DNA from: Desulfuromonadales bacterium
GTDB taxonomy: Bacteria > Desulfobacterota > Desulfuromonadia > Geobacterales > Pseudopelobacteraceae
Length of the DNA: 64,000 nt
Direction of reading: 5' to 3'
Assembly: GCA_013377095.1 (NCBI GenBank)
Contig: JACAAY010000007.1
Coordinates: forward strand, 16,921 to 80,920
Within the stretch, counting starts at the first letter, position 1, and each line of letters begins with the position of its first letter. The translations under genes and the position numbers were made by a program. Below, piece after piece: positions 9,555 to 18,819 of this stretch. A model generated the notes under the pieces. It had not been told where the DNA came from, did not search any database, and saw only the letters and a program-made list of their open reading frames with translations.

Positions 9555-10571
9555 ATCAAGATAGGGAACCAGCTCTCCCAGATAGGTTCTCAGAATCAGT
9601 ACATTTCCCTTGCGTTCACATATATCCGGCAAAATGGGCACCTTACCCTTCCCATTGGGTAAGTCAATCACATACTGCGGGACAGCCAGTCCTGAAACAT
9701 GCCCGCGCAATCCCCTGATGATCTCCAACCCAGTGGATACGGAGGTACGAAAGTGCCCGGTCCCCCTGACCAGGTCCATCTGGTGAATGTAATAGGGTTT
9801 CACCCGGAGCGAGAGAAGACCGATCACCAACTCTTTCATGGTTTCCACAGAATCATTCACATCGCGCAGCAGCACGGTCTGGTTTCCCAGCGGTATGCCG
9901 GCATCGGCCAGCAGGTTGCAAGCACGCACTGATAACAACGTTATTTCATCAGGATGGTTGAAATGTGTGTTAACGTACAGCGGGTGAAACAGTTTCAGCA
10001 GAGTACAGAGCTCAGGGGTTATGCGCTCAGGAAGTGTTACCGGCATGCGGGTACCGATGCGGATAATGGAAACGTGGCGAATGGCCCGTAAACGGCGAAG
10101 AATGAAACCAAGCGATTCATCTTCCAGCATCAGTGGATCACCGCCCGACAAGATTACATCGCGGATTGCGGGATGAGCAGAGATATATTCAAATGCTCGC
10201 TCCAGCGCAAAAGTATCCAGTGGCGCATCCCCTTCCCCCACATGACGCTTGCGCATGCAAAAGCGGCAATACACCGGGCAACGATTGGAAACAAGCAGAA
10301 CCACACGGTCAGGGTAACGATGGATCAAGCCCGGCACAGGACTGAGAGCGGTCTCGGCAAGCGGATCAGCACACTGCTCCGTATCCTCAAGCTCCCGAAC
10401 ATCGGGAATACACTGCCTCCAGATAGCGTCACCCTGTTTTTGTATCAAGCCTGCGTACGACGGAGAAACACGAAACGGATAGACAGCGGTTACGGACGGA
10501 AGTCCTACTAACTCTTCAAATATATGCGATATTTTATTGGGTGTTATCTGTGGTGATTTAATGTATCGCAT
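9549..10571 (-). CDS. epmB: EF-P (R)-beta-lysine-forming lysine 2,3-aminomutase
   Basis: EpmB (YjeK) is a PLP-dependent radical SAM lysine 2,3-aminomutase that supplies (R)-beta-lysine for EF-P. The 340-residue protein carries the radical SAM cluster motif with C98, C102 and C105 (CPVYCRFC), followed by MRKRHVG. The LSGGDPL glycine motif follows. It is shorter than clostridial KamA (about 416 residues), as EpmB proteins are. It overlaps the end of epmA by six bases in a tail-to-tail arrangement, completing the efp-epmA-epmB module, although it is transcribed from the opposite strand. Confidence 0.93.
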   Translation of the reverse strand: MRYIKSPQITPNKISHIFEELVGLPSVTAVYPFRVSPSYAGLIQKQGDAIWRQCIPDVRELEDTEQCADPLAETALSPVPGLIHRYPDRVVLLVSNRCPVYCRFCMRKRHVGEGDAPLDTFALERAFEYISAHPAIRDVILSGGDPLMLEDESLGFILRRLRAIRHVSIIRIGTRMPVTLPERITPELCTLLKLFHPLYVNTHFNHPDEITLLSVRACNLLADAGIPLGNQTVLLRDVNDSVETMKELVIGLLSLRVKPYYIHQMDLVRGTGHFRTSVSTGLEIIRGLRGHVSGLAVPQYVIDLPNGKGKVPILPDICERKGNVLILRTYLGELVPYLDL

Positions 10572-10637
10572 TAAGTTTTAACATAGTGTGTTTTATGGAG
10601 AATATTGGCAGACGTGCGAGTCCGGCCTGGTTTTTAC

Positions 10638-10667
10638 TTGATAACAAGAGGCTGTGTGGAATATACA
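10638..10667 (+). promoter_or_regulatory. Candidate promoter for the exeA-like gene
   Basis: TTGATA at 10638-10643 and TATACA at 10662-10667 are separated by 18 bases, in the divergent gap between epmB and the exeA-like gene. Confidence 0.45.
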
Positions 10668-10706
10668 ATTAGGCTCACCTGATGGATTTGTATCACAACG
10701 GGAATT

Positions 10707-12353
10707 ATGTATACCAGATATTTCGGCTTCAACGAAAAACCGTTTACACTGACCCCCAATCCTCGCTTCATCTTCCTCAGCAAAAACCACAAGGAGGCGT
10801 TTGCGCACCTCCTGTATGGCATCAACAGCCACTATGGCTTCATCGAACTGACCGGCGAGGTTGGAACCGGCAAGACAACTGTGCTGAGAACCCTTTTGGG
10901 ACAATTTCAGGACGAGAACTACCGCTGTGCCCTGATTTTCAACCCCTGTCTGACAGCTGTCGAGCTCCTGAGAAGCATCAACCAGGAATTCGGCATCACC
11001 ACCTCCAGTGATTGCATCAATGACCTCTTAGCCGGACTGAATCGTTTTTTGCTGGACGAAAACAATCAAGGTCGTACAGTGGTTCTGGTTATTGATGAGT
11101 CCCAAAATTTACATACAGAGGTCCTGGAACAGCTTCGCCTGATATCAAACCTTGAAACCGAAAGTGATAAGCTTATCCAGATCATCCTGGCCGGTCAGCC
11201 GGAACTTGAGACCATCCTGCGACAGCGTAACCTGCGTCAACTCAACCAGCGCATCGCCGTCCGCTACAGACTCAGGCCCCTGGAAAAAGACGAAACCCGC
11301 GCATATATCCTGCATCGTATGGAGATTGCAGGAAAAACCGGTGGCGTTACGTTCACAAATGCTGCCATGGCCTACATTCATCTCTATTCCCGCGGCATCC
11401 CCCGCATGATCAACATCCTCTGCGATCGTGCGCTTCTGATAGCCTACGGTGATGAACAACGCAGGGTGTCATGCATCACCGTTATCAGGGCCATTGCAGA
11501 GTTGCTTGGTGTTTCCGCGGGGCGGTATGTCCTGGCAGGACTGGTAGCAACAGTACTGACGGTTATTGCCCTGACAGGAAGCAGCCGTTATTCAGGATGG
11601 CCGTGGAAGCAACGGATCGCCTCATCACCAGTCTCAACCCAAAATGCTCCCCGCCCCTTTCCGGCCAAAAACGTACCGGTTGCTATTGCAAAGCCCTTTC
11701 AACAGAGCCACCAACTTGAGCAGGAACTCCTAAAACATGACCTGAATGAGGTTCACATTCAGGCGTGCAATGCACTGTTGACCAGCTGGAATGCCCAGCC
11801 AATCAGGATCTTCAAGGGCACCTTGACATCACCGGGCACATTCAGCCGTTTGGCTGCAAAAAGGCACCTGCGCTGTACTGTTTTCAAAGGCTCACTGGAC
11901 GATGTCATTAATTTCAATCTCCCATTTCTGATCGTGACAAAGATTTCAGGACGGTCAGGACGCTACTACCTGGCGGTTACCGCTGCATCTGGAGATTCAG
12001 TATCAGTTTCACCTCCCCTTCTGGGAAGCGGCGGCATCTTGAGTCGGAACGATCTGGCCAGCATTGCGGACGGAGTCTATTACCTATTATGGAAAAACTC
12101 CGGACATATTCCTGATAGGATACAACGGGGAGACAAAAACTTTGAGCTGCGCTATTTCCAGCGATTACTCAAACAGGCAGGTTTTTACCATGAAGTGATC
12201 AACGGCGAATACAACGATGCCACCACCAAAGCTCTGGTAGCGTTTCAGCAATCGAAAGGTATCTCCGCCAATGAAACCATGGGAGAACTGACCCTGACTG
12301 TTCTATCCACATATGATACCAGCGTTAAAGCACCCTCACTGAAAGGCAGCTGA
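10707..12353 (+). CDS. ExeA/GspA-like AAA+ ATPase with peptidoglycan-binding domain
   Basis: This 548-residue protein has an N-terminal AAA+ domain with Walker A GEVGTGKTT (about 51-59) and Walker B VVLVIDESQNL (about 130-140). A hydrophobic segment near 273-290 is the predicted inner-membrane crossing. The periplasmic part ends in a PG_binding_1-like domain (about 475-535, with YFQRLLKQAGFY and ATTKALVAFQQ). In Aeromonas, ExeA with ExeB helps place the type II secretion secretin through peptidoglycan. The gene after it is a GspB/ExeB-like partner. No other secretion genes lie in the window, so the pair could equally serve type IV pili or another secretin. Confidence 0.88.
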   Translation: MYTRYFGFNEKPFTLTPNPRFIFLSKNHKEAFAHLLYGINSHYGFIELTGEVGTGKTTVLRTLLGQFQDENYRCALIFNPCLTAVELLRSINQEFGITTSSDCINDLLAGLNRFLLDENNQGRTVVLVIDESQNLHTEVLEQLRLISNLETESDKLIQIILAGQPELETILRQRNLRQLNQRIAVRYRLRPLEKDETRAYILHRMEIAGKTGGVTFTNAAMAYIHLYSRGIPRMINILCDRALLIAYGDEQRRVSCITVIRAIAELLGVSAGRYVLAGLVATVLTVIALTGSSRYSGWPWKQRIASSPVSTQNAPRPFPAKNVPVAIAKPFQQSHQLEQELLKHDLNEVHIQACNALLTSWNAQPIRIFKGTLTSPGTFSRLAAKRHLRCTVFKGSLDDVINFNLPFLIVTKISGRSGRYYLAVTAASGDSVSVSPPLLGSGGILSRNDLASIADGVYYLLWKNSGHIPDRIQRGDKNFELRYFQRLLKQAGFYHEVINGEYNDATTKALVAFQQSKGISANETMGELTLTVLSTYDTSVKAPSLKGS

Positions 12354-12369
12354 TTGGGAAGCATGCGAT

Positions 12370-13068
12370 ATGAGTTCGATTCTTAAAGCTTTAAAAAAAC
12401 TGGAGTATGATAATGCGTCCCGTAAACGCGACCCGCTCAGAATAGATGCCGAGATTCTGCGTGGCAGCCCTCCAGTCGGGATTTCCCCTCTCAAGCGTAT
12501 GCTGGTGGCGTTGACTCTGTTCGCATGCGGTGGCGGTGCTACCTATCTGTATCTGAAGCACACCCCATGGTCGCCTCAGGCGCCCCTGACCCATGGGAGC
12601 GGTCTCGCCCAGGTCTCCCACACCCGTTACTCCTCAGTAAATCATCGCACAGCCCCCGTACCAATTGAACTTATTACTCCCGAGCCGATCGTTGCCGCTA
12701 CGCCCGAATCCAACATTGAGCGAAATCACGAGAAAGCACCATCATTACTTCTTAAGCAATCACCGCAACATAAACCACACCCCCTTCAGCAAAAACAGCC
12801 CGATTCAACCACCAGTCACAACTCCGCCAGCAAACATAAAACTGGAACCGGTGCCCAATCAACATTGATCCCGCGATTGCCAACCCTCAAGGTAAATGGT
12901 ATTGCCTTTCAGGATGGCACCGATAGCGTGGCCGTGGTTAATGATATTCCGGTCGCAAAAGGTTCTTTGATTGAAGGGGTTAGAGTTGATGAGATATTGA
13001 GGGATCGGGTTCAATTCAGTAGCGGAGGAGAAAAATTGGAAATATTCCTTGGCAAGTCAAATCGTTAA
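12370..13068 (+). CDS. GspB/ExeB-like general secretion pathway protein
   Basis: The 232-residue protein starts with the family's typical MSSILKALKKLEYD-like N-terminus. A single transmembrane segment follows at about 41-58, then a long Pro/Ser/His-rich periplasmic linker. The C-terminal GspB-type domain is at about 168-230 and contains LPTLKVNGIAFQDG and VVNDIPVAKG. It lies 16 bases after the exeA-like gene, so the two should be co-expressed and form an inner-membrane complex. The function in secretin assembly is inferred from the family. Confidence 0.85.
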   Translation: MSSILKALKKLEYDNASRKRDPLRIDAEILRGSPPVGISPLKRMLVALTLFACGGGATYLYLKHTPWSPQAPLTHGSGLAQVSHTRYSSVNHRTAPVPIELITPEPIVAATPESNIERNHEKAPSLLLKQSPQHKPHPLQQKQPDSTTSHNSASKHKTGTGAQSTLIPRLPTLKVNGIAFQDGTDSVAVVNDIPVAKGSLIEGVRVDEILRDRVQFSSGGEKLEIFLGKSNR

Positions 13069-13074
13069 GTCAAA

Positions 13075-13668
13075 CTAACGCGTTATAACTTTTACAAATC
13101 GAGCCAGATAGTCAATGCCGGACCATACGGTGAGCAGCGTTGCAATCCAGAGGTAAAACATACCCACATTATGCATATCCACATACAGCAAGGGGTGTTG
13201 AACGCCGAAAAACCAATTATATTTGTAATGAAGCAAAAGTCCCAGTATTGAAACAATTTGAAATATCGTCTTGAATTTGCCCAGATCACTGGCTTGGATA
13301 ACAATCCCCTCACTTGATGCAATACCGCGCAGTCCGGTAATGATAATCTCTCTTCCAAGAATGATCAGAACCATCCAGGCAGGAACGCGATCATAGGGTA
13401 ATATCATGATCAAGGCAGCCATGACGATCAGCTTATCGGCAATTGGGTCGAGAAATTTGCCAAAAACCGTAACAATTCCCATGCGACGGGCAAGATAGCC
13501 ATCAAGCCAATCGGTGATCGATGCAAGCGCAAAAACCACAGCTGCCCAGAATCCGGAAGGTTGCGATGGCGACATGAGTAACGCTGCCAAGAGTGGGATG
13601 GCGGCAATCCGCATCATGGTCAGAATATTGGGAACATTGAGAACAGGATTTTGTTTTCGACTCGTCAT
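13075..13668 (-). CDS. pgsA: CDP-diacylglycerol--glycerol-3-phosphate 3-phosphatidyltransferase
   Basis: PgsA makes phosphatidylglycerophosphate, the committed step to phosphatidylglycerol and cardiolipin. The 197-residue integral membrane protein carries the CDP-alcohol phosphotransferase signature: DWLDGYLARR followed by G...FLDPIADK (about residues 53-80), plus several hydrophobic helices. It is convergent with the gspB-like gene with almost no gap and is preceded on the same strand by the lytic transglycosylase gene, three bases away. Confidence 0.93.
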   Translation of the reverse strand: MTSRKQNPVLNVPNILTMMRIAAIPLLAALLMSPSQPSGFWAAVVFALASITDWLDGYLARRMGIVTVFGKFLDPIADKLIVMAALIMILPYDRVPAWMVLIILGREIIITGLRGIASSEGIVIQASDLGKFKTIFQIVSILGLLLHYKYNWFFGVQHPLLYVDMHNVGMFYLWIATLLTVWSGIDYLARFVKVITR

Positions 13669-13671
13669 TGA

Positions 13672-14295
13672 TCAGTTGGTCTGGTAGGATTGCATGTAGG
13701 AAAGTACCCGGTTAACATAGGTGCGGGTTTCTGTGTAGGGAGGTATCCCGCCATATTTGGCCACCTTGGTCAAGCCTGCGTTATACGCAGCCAGGGCCAG
13801 GGAGACGTCGCCATGGAACGTATCCAGCAGAAAGCGCAGATACTTGACCCCACCCTCAACATTATCCTTGGGATCAAAACTGTTGGCGACCTTGAGTGAT
13901 TTGGCTGTTCCGGGCATGAGTTGCATGAGACCACTGGCGCCCTTATGGGAGAGGGCATTGGGATTATAACCGGATTCGGCGTGAATAACCGCTTTGATCA
14001 GAGATGAACTGACCCCGTATTTTTCGGAACAGGTTTTAATGATCGGATCATACTCCGCGGGGTTTACCGCGCCAAACAATTTAAATCTTGTGCGTAATTG
14101 TTTATCTTTTCTGATATCACGCATGAAAATAACAAAACGTTTATCCGTAGGAGCATCGGTGAAATGAACGATACCTTCGTCGTCTTCATAGCGATAAATA
14201 TCAGCAATTGCCGGCAGCCATGCAATGATGGTTATCAATAGAGCCGGTAGAAGAACCAACGGCTTAATGTAACAAACGGAGTTCTGTATGCGCAT
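13672..14295 (-). CDS. Lytic transglycosylase (SLT domain) with DUF4124-like N-terminus
   Basis: After a signal peptide (MRIQNSVCYIK then a hydrophobic stretch), the protein has a short DUF4124-like region (IYRYEDDEGIVHFTD). The goose-lysozyme-like SLT domain follows, with the catalytic glutamate motif VIHAESGYNPNALS, then GLMQLMPGTA and ALAAYNAG. It cleaves the glycan strand of peptidoglycan in the periplasm. I chose ATG 14295 because it starts a clean signal peptide; a longer frame reaches 14361 but adds a non-hydrophobic prefix. About 207 residues. Confidence 0.9.
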   Translation of the reverse strand: MRIQNSVCYIKPLVLLPALLITIIAWLPAIADIYRYEDDEGIVHFTDAPTDKRFVIFMRDIRKDKQLRTRFKLFGAVNPAEYDPIIKTCSEKYGVSSSLIKAVIHAESGYNPNALSHKGASGLMQLMPGTAKSLKVANSFDPKDNVEGGVKYLRFLLDTFHGDVSLALAAYNAGLTKVAKYGGIPPYTETRTYVNRVLSYMQSYQTN

Positions 14296-14388
14296 GGTGT
14301 CTTTAATAATCCAAAACCTGTGTGTTTTGTCAAGTGTATTCGACCAGAGGATAGGTAACAAACCTTATTTAAATATTCCAGTTTGAAA

Positions 14389-14417
14389 TTGACATTTTCT
14401 GGTCCATGTTTTACAAA
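14389..14417 (+). promoter_or_regulatory. Candidate sigma-70 promoter for purMN
   Basis: TTGACA at 14389-14394 and TACAAA at 14412-14417 are 17 bases apart and lie about 30 bases before the purM start. No PurR-like palindrome was obvious. Confidence 0.5.
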
Positions 14418-14446
14418 AGATCTCTTATTTGCAAGGGGGTAGACGT

Positions 14447-15499
14447 TTGAGCGAGCAGAGAGTCACCTACAAGGACGCAGGGGTTGATATTGCGGCGGGC
14501 AACAGCTTTGTCAATCTGATCAAACCACTGGTCAAATCGACCTCACGACCCGAAGTAATGGCGGAAATCGGAGGTTTCGGCGGTCTATTTTCATTGAATA
14601 CATCAAAGTACAAGAATCCTGTTCTTGTATCCGGTACCGATGGTGTCGGCACCAAACTCAAGATCGCGTTTATGGCTGACAGGCATGACACTGTTGGGAT
14701 AGATCTGGTTGCGATGTGTGTCAACGATATCATTGTACAGGGCGCCGAGCCGCTCTTTTTCCTGGATTATTTGGCAACAGGAAGATTGCTGCCAGAAAAG
14801 GCCGCTGAAGTTGTAAAGGGCATTGCCGAAGGGTGCCGGCAGGCGGGCTGCGCACTTATCGGTGGAGAAACGGCTGAAATGCCTGGGTTTTATGCTGATG
14901 AAGAGTACGACATCGCCGGTTTTGCCGTCGGTGTGGTGGACCGGGACAAGATCATTGACGGATCTGGCATTGGTGTAGGAAACCGCCTGATCGGTATTGC
15001 CTCCAGTGGTCTGCACAGCAACGGGTACTCCTTGGCAAGAAAACTGGTTTTCGACTGCTTGGGGCTTAACATTGACTCGGAACTTCCCGGAACCGGGAAA
15101 ACAGTGGCCGAAGCACTCCTCACCCCGACACGCATTTATATCCGTTCGATCCTGAATTTATTTAAAGACTATTCTATCAAAGGTATCGCCCACATTACCG
15201 GGGGGGGCCTCCTGGAGAACATTCCCCGAATTCTTCCCAAAGGGTGTCGCGCGACACTCCATCTTTCCAGCTGGGAACGACCGATACTTTTTGATGTACT
15301 GCGCGATGCCGGAAATGTGGAACGTGATGAGATGTACCGCACGTTCAACATGGGTATCGGCATGGTGCTGGCTGTTGCCGAGCAGGACGCCGAAGACATG
15401 CTCGACCGACTGAATGGTTTGGGTGAACGGGCATGGGTAATCGGTGAAGTCACCACCTGTACGGAAGAAAGCGAGCGAGTCCAACTCGTGGAGGGATGA
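14447..15499 (+). CDS. purM: Phosphoribosylformylglycinamidine cyclo-ligase (AIR synthetase)
   Basis: PurM closes the imidazole ring of purines, using ATP to convert FGAM to AIR. The protein of about 350 residues shows the family's [10 protein letters not shown] motif, [17 protein letters not shown] and [12 protein letters not shown] prefer TTG 14447 as start, because AAGGGGG at 14433-14439 sits 7 bases upstream; an upstream TTG at 14429 has no ribosome site. It overlaps purN by four bases (ATGA), so the two are translationally coupled. Confidence 0.95.
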   Translation: MSEQRVTYKDAGVDIAAGNSFVNLIKPLVKSTSRPEVMAEIGGFGGLFSLNTSKYKNPVLVSGTDGVGTKLKIAFMADRHDTVGIDLVAMCVNDIIVQGAEPLFFLDYLATGRLLPEKAAEVVKGIAEGCRQAGCALIGGETAEMPGFYADEEYDIAGFAVGVVDRDKIIDGSGIGVGNRLIGIASSGLHSNGYSLARKLVFDCLGLNIDSELPGTGKTVAEALLTPTRIYIRSILNLFKDYSIKGIAHITGGGLLENIPRILPKGCRATLHLSSWERPILFDVLRDAGNVERDEMYRTFNMGIGMVLAVAEQDAEDMLDRLNGLGERAWVIGEVTTCTEESERVQLVEG

Positions 15500-16119
15500 T
15501 GCAGGCCAATCAGCCGTTTAAACTGGCTGTGCTGGTGTCGGGTAATGGATCAAATCTACAGGCTATTATTGATTATGTGGAAGCGGGGGAGATACATGCC
15601 AGCATAGCCTGCGTCATAAGCAATATACCAGATGCATATGCGCTGACTCGAGCCGCCAAACATGGTATCCCGGCCATTATTCACGAAGGCTGTCGCTTTA
15701 CCAACCGACGCGAATATGACAGATCGCTTGTGGAAATCCTCAAAAGCCATGAAGTTGAACTGGTTGTTCTTGCAGGCTTCATGCGCATTCTGACGGAGGT
15801 AATGATTGATGCGTTTCAGCAGAGAATCATCAACATACACCCTGCCCTTTTGCCGGCTTTTCCCGGACTGAATGCACAACAGCAGGCTCTTGATTATGGG
15901 GTTCGATTTTCCGGTTGCACCGTGCACTTTGTTGATCATGGCACAGATACCGGTCCCATTATTCTACAGGCGGTTGTTCCTGTCATGCAGGACGATACTG
16001 TTGACCAACTTTCCCAACGCATCCTGAAAGAGGAACACAAGCTGTTTCCTCAAGCCATAAAGCTCTTGGTTGACCATAAAATTTCGCTCCACGGCAGGCG
16101 GGTACTGCTGGAACATTAA
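15496..16119 (+). CDS. purN: Phosphoribosylglycinamide formyltransferase
   Basis: PurN formylates GAR with 10-formyl-THF. The 207-residue protein has the N-terminal nucleotide loop [17 protein letters not shown]. The formyltransferase signature includes [12 protein letters not shown], with the catalytic Asn and His, and the catalytic Asp lies in the [11 protein letters not shown] region. Its start overlaps the purM stop. Usual length for the family. Confidence 0.95.
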   Translation: MMQANQPFKLAVLVSGNGSNLQAIIDYVEAGEIHASIACVISNIPDAYALTRAAKHGIPAIIHEGCRFTNRREYDRSLVEILKSHEVELVVLAGFMRILTEVMIDAFQQRIINIHPALLPAFPGLNAQQQALDYGVRFSGCTVHFVDHGTDTGPIILQAVVPVMQDDTVDQLSQRILKEEHKLFPQAIKLLVDHKISLHGRRVLLEH

Positions 16120-16126
16120 TTTTAAG

Positions 16127-16156
16127 TTGACACATCGTAGTCATTGATGGTAATAA
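16127..16156 (+). promoter_or_regulatory. Candidate sigma-70 promoter for rpsT
   Basis: TTGACA at 16127-16132 and TAATAA at 16151-16156 with an 18-base spacer lie about 50 bases before the rpsT start. Confidence 0.5.
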
Positions 16157-16205
16157 ATTCTCTTTAACTAAATCAACGTACATTACGTTTTCATGGAGGT
16201 GCAGT

Positions 16206-16469
16206 TTGGCACATCACAAGTCGGCAATCAAAAGGATTAAACAGAACGCGAAGAAGAACGCCCGCAACAGGCACGTCTCATCAACACTGAAAACATATAT
16301 CAAGCGGGTCCGTGAGGCTGTTGAAGCCAAGGACAAGGAGAGTGCCGTTGCTGCTCTGAAGGCTGCCATTCCCGTTATCGATAAATCCGCGACCAAGGGC
16401 GTCATTCATAGCGCCAGCGCATCACGTAACGTATCGCGCCTGACCAGGCTCGTAAACACCCTCGGTTAG
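16206..16469 (+). CDS. rpsT: Ribosomal protein S20
   Basis: This 87-residue, strongly basic protein begins [13 protein letters not shown] after the initiator and matches S20, which binds 16S rRNA early in 30S assembly. The start codon is TTG at 16206 with a strong GGAGGT at 16195-16200. A rare start is also known for rpsT elsewhere, where S20 limits its own translation, so the TTG may matter for autoregulation; that link is an inference here. Confidence 0.97.
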   Translation: MAHHKSAIKRIKQNAKKNARNRHVSSTLKTYIKRVREAVEAKDKESAVAALKAAIPVIDKSATKGVIHSASASRNVSRLTRLVNTLG

Positions 16470-16490
16470 TAATTGCATTTCACACGGCAA

Positions 16491-16532
16491 CGAAATAAGG
16501 GGGCTTCCGCATGCGGAAGCCCCCTTATTTCG
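16491..16532. terminator. Perfect 42-bp palindrome, bidirectional terminator
   Basis: The 21-base arms 16491-16511 and 16512-16532 are exact reverse complements, with a GC core (GGGGGCTTCCGCA) flanked by AAATA/TATTT. It sits between rpsT and the convergent gene at 16582, where it can end transcription from both sides. Confidence 0.8.
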
Positions 16533-16581
16533 TATCTCTCTGTTTGACGCCGAATCCCTGCCACCGTCAACCGGTCACCGG

Positions 16582-16869
16582 TCAATCTTCCTCCCAGGTG
16601 TCAATTTCCCCATCATCTCCAAAGTCATCATCTTCACCATAGTTATCGGTTTCCTCTTCCTCTTCATCACATGCATGTACCGCCAAATTCTGTACGGCAT
16701 CATCTTCGTCAGCGATACGCTCAAAACGCTCCAACAGTTCAGAGTGAGTGCAAAAACGGCCATCCTTGTGGTTACAGCATTCAAGGTCACACAGCTCGAA
16801 AAGTTGTATCTCTCCGCACAGGCGTTTTATGGGCTGAACGAAATCCACCAGGGTCTCATCTCGTGCCAT
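16582..16869 (-). CDS. Small acidic cysteine-containing protein of unknown function
   Basis: I do not recognise a family. The 95-residue protein has five cysteines in its first 70 residues (LCGEIQLFELCDLECCNHKDGRFC region), which could bind a metal. The C-terminal third is made almost entirely of Asp and Glu, ending DTWEED. It is the first gene after fbp on the minus strand, 23 bases away, so it may be co-transcribed with fbp. Similar small acidic proteins occur in related genomes as far as I recall. It reads as a real gene by position, ribosome-site spacing and codon pattern. Confidence 0.65.
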   Translation of the reverse strand: MARDETLVDFVQPIKRLCGEIQLFELCDLECCNHKDGRFCTHSELLERFERIADEDDAVQNLAVHACDEEEEETDNYGEDDDFGDDGEIDTWEED

Positions 16870-16891
16870 GATCTACTTCTCCGAATAAATC

Positions 16892-17848
16892 TTAACAACC
16901 ACCGTTCAGAAATTCCCGTGCTTTTTCAACATCCTCACGACAGCCAATATAGATAGGGCTGCGCTGGTCCAGACTTTCGGGAACAATATCCAGAATTGGC
17001 GACTCGCCATTGGTTGCGGCTCCCCCAGCTTGTTCAATTAGGAACGCCATGGGGTTGAGCTCAAAGAGCAGTCGCAGCTTGCCATTGGGACTGTCCGTCA
17101 GGGCAGGATACATGAAAACCCCCTTACCCTTGATTAACACCTGGTTGATATCAGGCACAAAACCACCCGAATACCGTAATTTGGAGCCCTTTTCCTCGAG
17201 GTAACGGATAAACCGTTCGTTGCCCTCACAGTATTTCTTGCGCAAACCACCCGGAGAATAGATATCTCCCGATGGTTGCATGCGAATCTGTTCACGGGTC
17301 AGGGTAAACTCCATCAGTTGATTCATCGTAAATTCATACACGCCCTTACCAACCGAATAAACAAGAGAAACACGCGGTCCGTAAAGAATATACACGGCGC
17401 CAACCATCTTGCGGCCGGTTTGGAGCAGATCGCACCCCTGATAAATTCCGACGATGGTGCCCACCGCCAGATTGACATCAACCAGAGACGAACCATCCAG
17501 AGGGTCATAGGCAACCGAAAACATCCCTTGAGGGTTACTGGATACCTGGAAGATCTCCTCCATCTCCTCGGAGGCTATGTTGCAGACAACACCGGAATGC
17601 TGCAGGCGCTTGCGGATGATACGGTCGGAAAGCACATCCAGTGCGAGTTGCTCCTCGCCATAGAGGTTAGACGTACCCGCCACGCCCAGATCTCCGGTAC
17701 GTATCGCATTGATTACGTATTTGCTGGCCTCGGCTATTTCACACAAGAGATGCACGAGATTGCCGCTGATATTCTGGTCACGGAGGTGCTGACGCAGATC
17801 TATCTGAAATTTGGTTTTCCCCGCCTCACCAAACATGACACCCTCCAC
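16892..17848 (-). CDS. fbp: Fructose-1,6-bisphosphatase, class 1
   Basis: Fbp hydrolyses fructose-1,6-bisphosphate in gluconeogenesis. The 318-residue protein shows the class 1 metal-binding motif YDPLDGSSLVDVN and the C-terminal PNGKLRLLFELNPMAFLIEQAGG. The acidic loop ASEEMEEIF precedes the metal site. It is transcribed away from mutM with an intergenic space of about 140 bases that should contain its promoter, though I saw no convincing -35/-10 pair there. Needed for sugar synthesis in an acetate-using anaerobe. Confidence 0.95.
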   Translation of the reverse strand: MEGVMFGEAGKTKFQIDLRQHLRDQNISGNLVHLLCEIAEASKYVINAIRTGDLGVAGTSNLYGEEQLALDVLSDRIIRKRLQHSGVVCNIASEEMEEIFQVSSNPQGMFSVAYDPLDGSSLVDVNLAVGTIVGIYQGCDLLQTGRKMVGAVYILYGPRVSLVYSVGKGVYEFTMNQLMEFTLTREQIRMQPSGDIYSPGGLRKKYCEGNERFIRYLEEKGSKLRYSGGFVPDINQVLIKGKGVFMYPALTDSPNGKLRLLFELNPMAFLIEQAGGAATNGESPILDIVPESLDQRSPIYIGCREDVEKAREFLNGGC

Positions 17849-17991
17849 AATACATTGAATTTTTTGCGATGCTTCGACTGGGAAACATACTGTAATACGG
17901 GTTTTAATGCAATCCCAAAGACGTTGCGCCTGAACATGACGGCAGCGTTATCTGCTTTCAGGCTGTTTATATGTCTGTGATTTCACCGGTT

Positions 17992-18819
17992 TTACGAGCT
18001 GGAATGACGTCTTGGAATTTGACAGCGAGGACAGAAATGGGTACCACGCTGGCCAACCCTGATCTTGATGATGGGAGCACCACAAGAAAAACAGGGTTGC
18101 CCTTGCCTAGCATACACGTTGACCCGAAACATGCCCGCCTTGAAAACGCCATCTATGTTGGCGCCACCAGTTGCAACCGCATCCTGCAGAACCAACTTCA
18201 CCGCAGTATGCAGTCCGCGAATTTCCAGAGGTGAAAGATCGGCAGAATTAATGAGTGGATGCAATCCGGCGCGAAAGAGAATCTCATCAGCATAAATATT
18301 GCCGATACCGGCCACAAAGGATTGATCCAGCAGCAACGGTTTCAACTGCCGGTGATACGTTGCTATGCGTGCGGCAAACAGACTGTACGCTACAGTCAGA
18401 GCATCTGGCCCCAGCTTTGCTGTCACTTCATCAGGCCCATCAACCAGCCAGACTCTGCCGAACTTGCGCGGATCTTCAAAGCGGAGTTCCACCCCCTTGT
18501 CCAGCTTCAATGCCAGACGGGTGTGTTGTCCGAGCTGTTCGCAATCCCGTATCAGTGACTATGTGCCGGTCATGCGCAGATGCACCACCAGATATCGCCG
18601 TTTACCAGGACCATCCAGACCAAAATACAGGTATTTCCCCTGACGACCTGCAGTGGCAATCATGGAACCCTGAAGCTGGTTTTGAAAATCAGCGACTGAC
18701 CACCCACAGAGTACGCCTTCCCACAACACCTGCGTCTGTCCTATCCGGCATCCAACCAACGAAGGCTGACTATCGCGCAGTGCCCGCAGAACACTTTCAA
18801 CTTCAGGGAGTTCAGGCAT
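17992..18819 (-). pseudogene. mutM: Formamidopyrimidine-DNA glycosylase interrupted by an in-frame amber codon
   Basis: MutM removes 8-oxoguanine. Read straight through, the frame from ATG 18819 gives 275 residues of a complete MutM: PELPEVESV N-terminus with Pro2 and Glu3, HLRMTG near 80-85, FEDPRKFGRVW, the QSFVAGIGNIYADE helix-two-turn-helix, and a zinc finger (CFSCG...HFCPRC). Codon 87 (18559-18561) is TAG with no frameshift on either side. In Geobacillus MutM the aligned position is a variable loop residue. The start overlaps the upstream radical SAM gene by eight bases. It could be a true nonsense mutation, a sequencing error or a read-through codon; both halves are otherwise well preserved, so the lesion is recent. 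Confidence 0.85.

Noticed and set aside
18559..18561. Amber codon in mutM as pyrrolysine or programmed recoding
   Set aside because: No pyl genes or downstream insertion-type structure are seen in the window, and pyrrolysine has no known role in MutM. A mutation or sequence error is simpler.
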